A stretch of 47,831 nucleotides of DNA from NCBI GenBank assembly GCA_030040715.1, contig JASHTF010000088.1:1-47831 (forward strand), in the 5' to 3' direction. Every line of letters starts with the position of its first letter. The first letter of the stretch is position 1. This stretch comes from Gammaproteobacteria bacterium. Its GTDB lineage: Bacteria; Pseudomonadota; Gammaproteobacteria; Steroidobacterales; Steroidobacteraceae. A program made the position numbers and the translations under genes. Of the stretch, positions 36,210 to 44,808 are shown piece by piece. Below the pieces are notes generated by a model that saw only the letters and a list, made by a program, of their open reading frames with translations, made no database searches and was not told the DNA's origin.

Positions 36210-36240
36210 GAGCGCGACTCCTAGGCGAGACGGCCGCGGA

Positions 36241-36386
36241 GCCCAAAACAAGCAACCCCGCCGGCGGCGGGGTTGCGAATGCTTCGAAACTGTAACTTGA
36301 AAGCTTCAGCTTCCACAGAGCAGGCACGCAGACCCCACCCGAAAGAGGGTCTGCCGTTGAGCCTTCCGAGCGATGAACCGAAGCAT
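36241..36386 (-). ncRNA. candidate structured RNA ending in an intrinsic terminator
   Basis: Read on the minus strand, this region has an outer 8-bp helix (36379-36386 with 36279-36286), an inner hairpin (36347-36354 with 36328-36335), a six-bp hairpin (36309-36314 with 36299-36304) and then the terminator at 36252-36276 followed by TTGTTTT. The layout suggests a small RNA or a structured leader ahead of the 35778 gene. A 26-residue frame (MLRFIARKAQ...) starts at 36386 inside it. No known RNA family is recognised. Confidence 0.4.
36252..36276 (-). terminator. intrinsic terminator
   Basis: A perfect 11-bp GC-rich stem (gcaaccccgcc / ggcggggttgc) with a three-base loop, followed on the minus strand by TTGTTTT. 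On the plus strand there is no T run. It therefore terminates minus-strand transcription coming from about 36.4-36.75 kb, where no protein gene is evident. Confidence 0.7.
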
Positions 36387-36863
36387 CGAGAACACTCTAA
36401 CGGCGGTTCGACGGTCGATCAAGCGGCGGACCCGAGGCGACCGAAGCCGGCCGCCTACCGATCCTAGAAACACATGCTCACTTTCCCCGGTCACCTCGCG
36501 ATGAGATCTACGATCTCGACGCCGGAGTGCTCCCGCGTGAGATGGACCGCTTTGAAATCGAGCGAGTGGTTCTCTCCCCACCACCGATCCCACCGGGCCG
36601 CGGACGCCCGAGTGTCGAGGAGCTGAGGGCCATCACGCGCAAGCAGCCGCGCATGAGAATGCGCGCCGCATCTATCGGCTTGCCTGAGATTACAACGAGC
36701 CTGGTGACAGTCGCTGTTGAGCGCGATGTTGACAGCAGCTGAGGTGTAGTAGGCCATGCCAGTGTGGCAAGGGACGCGAGTCATTAGCCCGGCCCACACC
36801 CTGAACGCACGGCGAGTTTCGCGCCCGGCTCGAATCCTGGCGTGGACCTGCCTATACTGCAGT

Positions 36864-38615
36864 ATGAAACACCTATCAACGTCCTGCTTTCTACTGACGT
36901 TCGGTCTGCTGTGCATCACGCAGGTGCAGGCGCAGGCCGTCAGCATCAGCTTCCCTGCTGCGCGCTCGAACAAGGCGTTGGATGGACGACTGCTGTTTCT
37001 GGTCTCGGACGCTCCGAACGCGATGACTGACCCCAAGGCCGAGCCGCGCCTGCAAATCAATGACACGCCGAGAACGCAAATGGTGTTCGGCGTCACCGTC
37101 GACGGCTGGCAACCGGGCCAGCCGCTGTCGATCGGGGATGAGGCGGCGGGTTATCCGCGCCGCCATCTGAAGGACATACCTCCAGGCGACTACACCGTAC
37201 AGGCGGTGCTGAACGTCTACGAGACGTTCCATCGTGCCGATGGCAAGACGGTCAAGCTGGCGCCGGATCGCGGCGAAGGCCAGAACTGGAGCCGCGCGCC
37301 CGGCAATCTGCTGTCCAAGCCGAGGCACGCCCGCTTCGGGCCTGGCGCACCGGCCATCGTGCTGTCGCTCGATCAGGTCATCCCCCCGATCGAAGCGCCG
37401 GCCGATACGAAGTATGTTCGTCACATCCGCATTCAATCGGCACTGCTGAGCAAGTTCTGGGGACGACCGATGTATCTGTCGGCGATCGTGCTGGTACCCG
37501 AAGGCTTCGATACGCATCCGCACGCGCACTACCCGCTGATCATTTCGCATGATCACTACGTCGCCGATCTCGACAGCGACTTTCGTACCACACCGCCCGA
37601 TCCCAACCTCAAACCCGATTACTCAGAGCGCTTTCACCTCGCGGGCTACAATCGCATCATCCAGCAGGAAGCCTACAAGAACTATCAATCCTGGATTGCG
37701 CCCAACAGAGCGCGCTTTCTGATCGTAAAGCTTCAGCACGCCAACCCATTCTACGATGATTCGTACGCGGTCAATTCGGCCAACGTCGGCCCCTACGGCG
37801 ATGCGCTCGAGACCGAGCTGATTCCCGCGATCGAAAAGCGGTTTCGGGCCATTGGCCAGGGCTGGGCGCGCTTCGTTTACGGCGGCTCGACCGGCGGCTG
37901 GGAATCCCTCGCCGTGCAGCTGTTCTATCCCGAGCATTACAACGGCGCGTTCGTCGCTTGCCCTGATCCCGTCGACTTTCACGCCTACATGACCGCCGAC
38001 CTGTACTCGCAGGACGACATCTTCTACCTCGAAGGTGCCAACAAAAGAATCGAGCAGCCCGCAATGCGCGACTATCTCGGCCATACGCTGCTGAGCATGC
38101 GCGACAACATCGCCTACGAGGCCGCGCTCGGCGATCATGGTCGCTCCGGCGAGCAGTTCGACATCTGGCAGGCGGTGTACTCACCGGTAGGGGCGGACGG
38201 CTACCCGCGACCGATCTTCGACAAGCAGACCGGCAAGATCGATCACCAGACTGCCGAGTACTGGCGCGAGCACTACGATCTGGACGCCAAGCTGCAACGC
38301 GAGTGGCCCACCCTCGGCCCCAAAGTGCAGGGTAAGCTGCACATCTACGTCGGCTCAGACGACACCTACTTCCTGAACGACGCGGTCTATCTCATGGAGG
38401 ATTTTCTCAAGCAGACCGGTACGCCCGGGCACGGTGTACCGTACCAGGGCGAGGTCACTTACGGCCCCCGGGCCGAGCACTGCTGGAACGGTGATCCCGA
38501 CAAACCGAACTGGTACACGCGGTTGCATTACGATCAGATGTACGTGTCGCAGATACTTGAGCGCATCAAGAAGACCGCGCCTGCTGGGGCCGACCTCTCC
38601 AGTTGGCGCTACTGA
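36864..38615 (+). CDS. exported alpha/beta hydrolase, esterase-like
   Basis: A 583-residue protein with a signal peptide (STSCFLLTFGLLCITQVQAQ). An N-terminal immunoglobulin-like region with PPGDYTVQAVLNVYE precedes a C-terminal alpha/beta hydrolase domain similar to putative esterases. The nucleophile is Ser342 in GGSTGGW; YVGSDDTYFLND and AEHCWNGD probably hold the acid and histidine. ATG at 36864 gives the signal peptide. A TATACT lies only six bases before that ATG, so the message may be nearly leaderless. Substrate unknown; ester or peptide hydrolysis in the periplasm is likely. Confidence 0.82.
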   Translation: MKHLSTSCFLLTFGLLCITQVQAQAVSISFPAARSNKALDGRLLFLVSDAPNAMTDPKAEPRLQINDTPRTQMVFGVTVDGWQPGQPLSIGDEAAGYPRRHLKDIPPGDYTVQAVLNVYETFHRADGKTVKLAPDRGEGQNWSRAPGNLLSKPRHARFGPGAPAIVLSLDQVIPPIEAPADTKYVRHIRIQSALLSKFWGRPMYLSAIVLVPEGFDTHPHAHYPLIISHDHYVADLDSDFRTTPPDPNLKPDYSERFHLAGYNRIIQQEAYKNYQSWIAPNRARFLIVKLQHANPFYDDSYAVNSANVGPYGDALETELIPAIEKRFRAIGQGWARFVYGGSTGGWESLAVQLFYPEHYNGAFVACPDPVDFHAYMTADLYSQDDIFYLEGANKRIEQPAMRDYLGHTLLSMRDNIAYEAALGDHGRSGEQFDIWQAVYSPVGADGYPRPIFDKQTGKIDHQTAEYWREHYDLDAKLQREWPTLGPKVQGKLHIYVGSDDTYFLNDAVYLMEDFLKQTGTPGHGVPYQGEVTYGPRAEHCWNGDPDKPNWYTRLHYDQMYVSQILERIKKTAPAGADLSSWRY

Positions 38616-38796
38616 TCGGCTGGTGGACTGCCCGCGGTCGCACGGCGGTAAGGTCGTGCTCAACACCATGGGTGACGCTCGCCCAGTGGCAGAACGGACG
38701 CGCGCAGGCCTAGCTCACGCTGCCGTACTGCTGCCTCATGCCGGAATGATTTGACTGCAATAGCTGCCCTATATACCTTCGGGCTTCAGGCATACA

Positions 38797-38825
38797 GCGC
38801 GCCGTAACTGACAGGCTTGGCGCGC
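38797..38825. promoter_or_regulatory. inverted repeat in 5' leader of sulfite dehydrogenase gene
   Basis: gcgcgcc and ggcgcgc form perfect 7-base arms, 15 bases apart, just before the AGGAG site of the gene at 38840. It may be an operator or an mRNA hairpin near the ribosome binding site. A TTGACT at 38751 and TATATA nearby suggest a promoter, but their spacing is poor. Confidence 0.35.
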
Positions 38826-38839
38826 AGCCAGGAGTAGAG

Positions 38840-40075
38840 ATGCGCTCAGCAACTGCTCACAACTCCCGACGCGCGTTCCTCATGAACGCGGGCGCGGCTG
38901 GAGCCGCGGCTCTGACGGGCGTGACGCGTGCATTGGCGGATCCCGCACAGTACGTCGATCTTGGGTTTGCGAACGGACGCCGCCGCCTGGTCACCGATTT
39001 TCCCCAGAAGGGAACCATGCTGCTCTTGCGGACTCGCCCTCCTCTGCTCGAGACGCCGTTCGACGCTTTTGATCGCAACGTATTCACACCAAATTCCAAC
39101 TTTTACGTACGCTGGCATCTTGCCAACATCCCGACGTCGATCGATCCGTCAGAGTTCCGCCTGATGGTACATGGACACGTACGAAAGGCGATTTCCCTGT
39201 CACTCAACGATCTCGTTAATGGGTTTCCGTCAATCCAGATTGCCGCGGTTAATCAGTGCTCGGGCAACTCCCGCGGCTACTTCGCTCCCCGAGTCGCTGG
39301 CGGCGAGTGGGGGAACGGAGCGATGGGGAACGCGATCTGGCGCGGTGTCCGATTAAGCGATGTGCTCGCGCGTGCCGCAGTGATGCCGGGTGCTCTGCAG
39401 GTACGTTTCAGAGGACTTGATGCGGGAGCACTTCCTCAGACCCCGCTCTTCATGAAGTCACTCGCTCTCGATCATGCATCGGACGGGGAAGTCATGATCG
39501 CTTACGAGATGAATGGACAACCTCTGCCGCTTCTGAACGGCTTTCCGATCAGGCTGGTCGTGCCGGGCTGGTACGCCACGTATTGGATCAAGATGCTCAG
39601 CGACATTGAGGTTCTGGATCATGCTGACGATAATTTTTGGATGAGCAAGGCCTATCTGATTCCTAACACCAGCGGCACCAATATGACTCCTGGTCAGAAG
39701 GACGTTGCCATGGTTCCGATCAACCGGATGGTACCCCGCTCATTCATTACGAACCCCAGGGACGGAACTACGGTTCAGAGAGGCGCGCCCTTGCAGGTTC
39801 GGGGCATCGCCTTCGGCGGCGACACCGGGATTGCCAGGGTACTGCTATCCATCGATGACGGGCGTACCTGGGAGGAGACCAGGCTTGGAGCTAATCACGG
39901 CAAATATAGCTTCCGTTTATGGGAAATGACCACGCGCTTCGCCGCGCGTGGCTCGCGGGCGTTGATGTGCAGGGCGGTCAATTCTTCCGGCCTGGCTCAA
40001 CCAACTATTCCCAATTGGAATCCAGGCGGTTTCATGCGCAATGTGGTGGAATCAGTTCCTGTCCGGGTCGTGTAA
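38840..40075 (+). CDS. sulfite dehydrogenase molybdopterin subunit, SorA-like
   Basis: A 411-residue Tat-exported molybdoenzyme. The twin-arginine signal is NSRRAFLMNAGAAGAAALTG. The sulfite-oxidase fold is shown by PNSNFYVRWHLANIP and by the Mo-ligand cysteine C140 in QCSGNSRGYFAPR. A C-terminal dimerisation (Ig-like) domain contains VLLSIDDGRTWEET. It oxidises sulfite to sulfate and passes electrons to a cytochrome c. ATG with AGGAG site. The adjacent cytochrome gene matches SorB, supporting the call over other sulfite-oxidase-like proteins. Confidence 0.85.
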   Translation: MRSATAHNSRRAFLMNAGAAGAAALTGVTRALADPAQYVDLGFANGRRRLVTDFPQKGTMLLLRTRPPLLETPFDAFDRNVFTPNSNFYVRWHLANIPTSIDPSEFRLMVHGHVRKAISLSLNDLVNGFPSIQIAAVNQCSGNSRGYFAPRVAGGEWGNGAMGNAIWRGVRLSDVLARAAVMPGALQVRFRGLDAGALPQTPLFMKSLALDHASDGEVMIAYEMNGQPLPLLNGFPIRLVVPGWYATYWIKMLSDIEVLDHADDNFWMSKAYLIPNTSGTNMTPGQKDVAMVPINRMVPRSFITNPRDGTTVQRGAPLQVRGIAFGGDTGIARVLLSIDDGRTWEETRLGANHGKYSFRLWEMTTRFAARGSRALMCRAVNSSGLAQPTIPNWNPGGFMRNVVESVPVRVV

Positions 40076-40111
40076 CTCAAAGTGGGGCGCTTAGTGCCAT
40101 CGGCGGCCATC

Positions 40112-40498
40112 ATGTCGCATTTGCTTCCAAGAGCGTCGGTAGCGCTGGTGTCGGTATTGATCTTCGCGGCGGGTACTTCCTTGCTGTCAGCACAGACTGA
40201 ACAGAAGTCGAATCCGCGGCAGTCAATGCCAGCACTCAACTGGACGCCAATCAGCGTGACTCTGCCCGCAAGCACTTCGGTGTTCACCGGAGGCGATGGT
40301 GCAGGCGTCGCCAACTCGCAGTGTCTGATCTGCCACTCTGCTGCGATGATCCTCACACAGCCGAAGATGACACGCGAACAGTGGCGAGCTGAGATAGAAA
40401 AGATGCGTAACGCATACGGTGCGCCGCTTCCCGCTGATCAAGTTGATCGGCTGGCTGCGTATCTGTCTTCGTTAGACCAGGGTATCAGCGGCAGCTAG
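40112..40498 (+). CDS. cytochrome c subunit of sulfite dehydrogenase, SorB-like
   Basis: A 128-residue exported monohaem cytochrome c. A signal peptide (VALVSVLIFAAGTSLLSAQ) is followed by the haem-binding C71LICH75, with Met86 in QPKMTREQW as the likely axial ligand. C-terminal NAYGAPLPADQVDRLAAYLSSL fits the SorB pattern. It should take electrons from the SorA-type subunit. It begins 36 bases after that gene on the same strand, an operon. A GTG at 40082 is an alternative start. Confidence 0.85.
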   Translation: MSHLLPRASVALVSVLIFAAGTSLLSAQTEQKSNPRQSMPALNWTPISVTLPASTSVFTGGDGAGVANSQCLICHSAAMILTQPKMTREQWRAEIEKMRNAYGAPLPADQVDRLAAYLSSLDQGISGS

Positions 40499-40552
40499 CA
40501 AGCGAACGCGGCCCCGTAGCTGTAAAAACTTCCTCATGACCTCGCCCCGTGT

Positions 40553-41053
40553 TCAGGACGGAGCCTTGCCTTCAGGCACCGCCTTGATTGGAGTCCCCTT
40601 GGTGTAGTCGATGATGCGATTAGCCTCGCCGGCGGGAGCCCAGATCAGCAGCACTTTGGCGTCCGCGCCCTTTGGCACGATATGACGCACGTGGTCGCCC
40701 GGTCTCACGACTCCGACCATGCCCGGCTTGAGAAGATAGTAATGACCGTTGACTTCGTGACCCCACGTTCCGGAGAGGACGTAGATAATCTCCAAAGAGT
40801 GGTGAGTGTGGCTCGGAACGGTGGTGCCGGCGGGGAGCGTCAATTCGGCTAGCTCAAGCTCGCTGCCGCCGAGGTTAGATTTGTCCAGGAGGATCCTCCA
40901 GATCTCACCGGGTAACCGTACATCTACGACGCCGGCGGTCGCGTACGAGTATCCGATGGCCTCGTCGCGGCCCGAGTGATTATCGGCGGCTAACCCCGTG
41001 CTCGCTATCACGAGCACACACGGAATCAATAGACCTCGCAAGCTTCTTTTCAT
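40553..41053 (-). CDS. exported cupin-domain protein
   Basis: A 166-residue protein with signal peptide (LLIPCVLVIASTGLAA) and a single cupin-2 barrel. The metal-binding motif is THHSLEIIYVLSG, then YLLKPGMVGVVRPGDHVRHIV. Cupins of this kind bind a metal and a small molecule and may be enzymes or sensors. It is convergent with the sulfite dehydrogenase operon. No substrate can be assigned. Confidence 0.82.
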   Translation of the reverse strand: MKRSLRGLLIPCVLVIASTGLAADNHSGRDEAIGYSYATAGVVDVRLPGEIWRILLDKSNLGGSELELAELTLPAGTTVPSHTHHSLEIIYVLSGTWGHEVNGHYYLLKPGMVGVVRPGDHVRHIVPKGADAKVLLIWAPAGEANRIIDYTKGTPIKAVPEGKAPS

Positions 41054-41161
41054 ACCAGATGCCCTCTTTCCAGCCCATCGATTTACTTAATAAACGGCAA
41101 ACCCCCAGCCGCGTGGCAAGCTGTCGGCTACTCCTCGTCCGCGTCCCGGGCGCACCCAGAC

Positions 41162-42223
41162 CTACTGGTCCGCGTTGCAACGCAGGCGGTAGAGCGCACC
41201 CACGACGCTCGGCGCGTACCGGCCCGGACTGAATGCATTAGCAAGGCTAGCCTTGGCTCGCCACCCCGTACAGTGGCCTGGGGCAACCACTTGGGGCTCT
41301 ACACGCGTCTTGAGGTCATGGACCGTCGCCTCAATGCGAGATTCCATTGCCTTGCCGGCGAGGTGATAACCGCCAAGCACGACGTCAATCTTGGAACCCG
41401 AAAAGTGCTTCTTGGCACTCAGACAGGTGTTGACGATGCCCGCATGTGAGCAGGCCGAAAACACAGTGACGCCCCTGTCTCGCACGTGGACCGCAACGAA
41501 ACGCTCATCCATGATCAAGGGATCTGGCTCGCCCTGCCCGCCACGAAACGTATGGTGACCGACGAGGCCAGTCTCGTAGTCGGTTACGCGATCGATGACC
41601 CCGCTGCCGAAGAAGAAGCCGGCGCACATCGGATGCGGGTAAGCATTGGTGGCGACTTCGGCGCCGGCTTTCGCGAGCGCGTCCAAGGTCGGTTCCGGAG
41701 GGAGCATGATCATCAACCCGCTCGGCAGTAGAATCCCGCGCTGGTCCGGCCGATTTGGGTGTAAATCGACACGCGGCCGTGCCAATCCCGCCGCGGCCCG
41801 CGCGGCGCTGACCGCGGCGATCACCTCGGGAAACCCACCGCTGTGGTCAAAATGCCAGTGTGATAGAAAGACATGTTCGATCGCCGCAAGATCGACCCCT
41901 AAGCGGCGGGCATTGTCGAGCCAGAGACCGGGATAGGGCCCGACATCGAATAACATGCTGTGTTGCTCGCTCCCTTTGCGCCCCGTGATCAATACTGAGA
42001 GACCGTGACAAGCGCAGCAGAGCTGGTCAAACACTGTCTTGCACTCGTGTCCCTGATAGGTGCGACTGGTAGGAGTCCGCGCACAGAGGTGCACGACCTC
42101 CGGAACCTGCGGAGCTCCGACGTCGACGCTCGACAGCGTGTCAGTCTCGTTGTCGACGACAACGAGGATATCCAGTTCGTCGAGCGATAATACGCCGGAG
42201 GGAAGCAAATCGAGTGCACTCAT
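41162..42223 (-). CDS. MBL-fold metallo-hydrolase
   Basis: A 353-residue protein. The binuclear metal motif HWHFDH (H122, H124, D126, H127) sits after the strand IEHVFLS, with further ligands in FSACSHAGIVN and GGYHLAG, and APGHCTG near the C-terminus. The layout is that of the pterin-synthase-like/DHPR branch of the metallo-beta-lactamase fold, not a true lactamase. The N-terminal segment has several cysteines (QLCCACHG). Cytoplasmic, no signal peptide. Divergent from the S9 peptidase. Confidence 0.85.
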   Translation of the reverse strand: MSALDLLPSGVLSLDELDILVVVDNETDTLSSVDVGAPQVPEVVHLCARTPTSRTYQGHECKTVFDQLCCACHGLSVLITGRKGSEQHSMLFDVGPYPGLWLDNARRLGVDLAAIEHVFLSHWHFDHSGGFPEVIAAVSAARAAAGLARPRVDLHPNRPDQRGILLPSGLMIMLPPEPTLDALAKAGAEVATNAYPHPMCAGFFFGSGVIDRVTDYETGLVGHHTFRGGQGEPDPLIMDERFVAVHVRDRGVTVFSACSHAGIVNTCLSAKKHFSGSKIDVVLGGYHLAGKAMESRIEATVHDLKTRVEPQVVAPGHCTGWRAKASLANAFSPGRYAPSVVGALYRLRCNADQ

Positions 42224-42424
42224 GCTTGCCCCATCAGAACCTATATGCGCTCAAGCCGGAGTAATACTGCTCTCAGAGTTAAGGGTCCGCAAAGATTGCG
42301 CGCGAGCCCTGTGGAATCGTACGATGCGCTACGGCCGTCGACGGCAGCTGCACCACCGGCGTGCCACTTCGCTAACTGCAGACCTCACGTACCGAGCCGG
42401 TACCTATACACAACGGTCACTACC

Positions 42425-44482
42425 GTGCACGCGAAACACCCGTTGACCCTTACCGTCGTCCTCATGACCTGTCTTGCGCCGCTTGGCGCACACGCGCGGC
42501 GCGCGCTGACTCCCGAGGACTGGTACCGCTTTCAGGCGGTGTCGGATCTGAGGATCGCGCCTGATGGGGGGACGGTTGCGTACCTCGTGACGAGCTACGA
42601 CCAGGCATCCGATGAGAGCCGTGCAGCGCTCTGGACCGCCGACTGGAGCGGCCGGCGCAGCGAGCAGCTCACGCGCGGGGAGAGCGTGAGTGACCCGCGC
42701 TTCAGTCCCGATGGACGCTACCTCAGCTTTCTGTCCGCACGGCCCGCGGGCGCCAAGACCCAGGTGTGGCTGCTCGACCGCAAAGGCGGCAAGCCGCGGC
42801 AGCTGACCCATGTGAGTGGTGATATCACCAGCTACGAGTGGTCGCCCGATGGCGCCCAGATGGTGCTGGTCATGCACGGCCTCGAACCAGGCACCGGCGA
42901 AGCCGCGGCCGCAAGAGTCGATCGGGCGCGCAAAGAGGATCAGGCGGGCACGGCACCCAAGCCGCTGGTCATGGACGCCCTACAGTTCAAGCGGGATGAA
43001 GAGGGCTATCTCACAGCCGATTCGCGTCCGCACCTCTACCTCCTCGATGTGCGCAGCGGCACCGTGGTGGCGCTCACGACCGATCCGCAGCGCGCGGATT
43101 CAAAGCCGCAGTTTTCGCCCGACGGCCGACAGATTGCCTATGTGAGTCAGCTCGTGGGCAGCAGCGGCCCGCGGGAAGTCGGGATCGACGAGTTGTATCT
43201 GCTTGCCCCCACGGCGGGTGCCAGGCCGCGCCGTCTGCTCAAGACCTGGAGCCCGAATAACCAGCGCCTGGAGTGGAGTGCCGATGGGCGCGAGATCGCT
43301 TTCCTCATCGGTGATGAGCCGAGATACTTCGCCTACATCATGGACCGTCTCGCGGTGGTGGACGTGGCCTCGGGTCGCGTGCGCGATCTGACCGGAAAGC
43401 TCGATCGCGCGGTCGTCTCCCCTACTTTCAGCTCCGACGGACGGACCATCCAGTTCGCGATCGAGGACGATGGTTTTCAGTACCCGGCACAGGTGGCGCT
43501 CGAGAGCGGGGCGATCACCCCGCTGGGTGGCTCCATGGTGGTCACGGAGCTCGCGAGTGCCGCCGGGCACACGGCGGTGCTGGCGACGAACGATCGGTCT
43601 GCGGTCGAGGTGAATGCGCTCGAGGCGGGCAAGCTTCGGCCGCTGAGTACGCACAATCGCACGCTTCTCGATGAGCTCGCCCTCGGCTCGGTCGAGGATA
43701 TCGCTTTCACGAGTCGTGACGGAACGCCGATTCATGGCCAGATCGTGAAGCCGCCGGACTATGCCATCGGCCATCGCTACCCGACCATTCTGTGGATCCA
43801 TGGCGGGCCAAACGGTCAGGATCAGCACGAGCTGGTGCTCGAAGGCTATGGACCGCCGCTCGAGCGGCAGCTGTTTGCCACGCACGGCTACGTAGTGCTC
43901 GCGGTCAACTATCGCGGCAGCACCGGCCGAGGCGCAGCCTTTGCGCGCAGTATCCTCGCCGACTGGGGCGACAAGGAGGTCCAGGATCTGCTGGCTGGCG
44001 TTGATTACGCCATCGCCAAGGGCATCGCCGACCCGGCACGCCTTGGCATTGGCGGCTGGAGCTATGGCGGACTACTAACCGACTACACCATCGCGAGCGA
44101 TGCGCGCTTCCGTACCGCGATCAGCGGCGCGGGCAGCGGCAATCAGCTCACCACCTACGGCAGCGATGAGTACGTCATACAGTACAACGCGGAGCTCGGA
44201 CCGCCGTGGCGCAACACGGCGCTATGGATGCAGGTTTCCTACCCCTTCTTCCACGCGGACCGCATCCGCACGCCCACACTCTTCCTGGGCGGAGACAAGG
44301 ATTTCAACGTCCCAATCGCCGGCGGTGAGCAGATGTACCAGGCGCTGCGAGTGCTCGGCATTCCAACCGAGCTCATCGTGTATCCCGGCGAATACCACGT
44401 GTTCACGCGTCCGAGCTTCCTCGTCGACCGTTGGAAACGCTACCTCGGGTGGATTAACCGCTACCTCGGCAGCGAACCCTGA
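42425..44482 (+). CDS. exported S9-family peptidase (prolyl oligopeptidase type)
   Basis: About 685 residues. An export signal (LTLTVVLMTCLAPLGAHA) precedes a beta-propeller with TolB/WD40-like repeats (DPRFSPDGRYLSFLSARP, PQFSPDGRQIAYVSQL) and a C-terminal alpha/beta hydrolase. The catalytic triad is S546 in GGWSYGGL, D624 in GGDKDFN and H658 in GEYHVF. It is an exopeptidase or oligopeptidase of the acylaminoacyl/dipeptidyl kind that acts on short peptides. The start is probably GTG at 42425, since a longer frame back to 42245 has no coding character. Ribosome site weak. Confidence 0.88.
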   Translation: MHAKHPLTLTVVLMTCLAPLGAHARRALTPEDWYRFQAVSDLRIAPDGGTVAYLVTSYDQASDESRAALWTADWSGRRSEQLTRGESVSDPRFSPDGRYLSFLSARPAGAKTQVWLLDRKGGKPRQLTHVSGDITSYEWSPDGAQMVLVMHGLEPGTGEAAAARVDRARKEDQAGTAPKPLVMDALQFKRDEEGYLTADSRPHLYLLDVRSGTVVALTTDPQRADSKPQFSPDGRQIAYVSQLVGSSGPREVGIDELYLLAPTAGARPRRLLKTWSPNNQRLEWSADGREIAFLIGDEPRYFAYIMDRLAVVDVASGRVRDLTGKLDRAVVSPTFSSDGRTIQFAIEDDGFQYPAQVALESGAITPLGGSMVVTELASAAGHTAVLATNDRSAVEVNALEAGKLRPLSTHNRTLLDELALGSVEDIAFTSRDGTPIHGQIVKPPDYAIGHRYPTILWIHGGPNGQDQHELVLEGYGPPLERQLFATHGYVVLAVNYRGSTGRGAAFARSILADWGDKEVQDLLAGVDYAIAKGIADPARLGIGGWSYGGLLTDYTIASDARFRTAISGAGSGNQLTTYGSDEYVIQYNAELGPPWRNTALWMQVSYPFFHADRIRTPTLFLGGDKDFNVPIAGGEQMYQALRVLGIPTELIVYPGEYHVFTRPSFLVDRWKRYLGWINRYLGSEP

Positions 44483-44808
44483 GCGCGCTACCCGCCGGTA
44501 TGAGACCTCTATCGCCCAACCTCAACCTCCGCAACGATAAAGGTGGTCGCGGACGATAACGACGACGGGAAATCGAATAACTCGGCACCAGAGGCCATTA
44601 CTTCTCGTGCTCCGGTTGCCACATCGATCCGGATCGCTCGCGGTTGCAGCGGCCGCGCCGCGTTTATCGCGCCTCAGCGCTCGGGCGGCGCTGCTTTCTG
44701 TAACTGCGGAGGCTGGACCGGCCACTAGAGCGCTTGCCTCACGACGATCGTAGTAGACTGTCCTCGCATGGACCATATTCTTACCCCATCAGTCGGAAGC
44801 TCCATCCA
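44483..44808. other. gap between peptidase and amidohydrolase
   Basis: About 330 bases with no recognisable gene. It presumably holds the end of the peptidase transcript and the promoter for the amidohydrolase. No convincing promoter or terminator was found. Confidence 0.35.

Noticed and set aside
36527-36742. Possible IS5-type transposase N-terminus (LSPPPIPPGRGRPSVEEL)
   Set aside because: Only a proline/arginine-rich likeness over about 20 residues; no catalytic DDE part, inverted repeats or target duplication nearby.
36491-37096. 201-residue minus-strand frame upstream of the candidate RNA
   Set aside because: More than a third lies antisense to the esterase gene, including its signal peptide; no family likeness.
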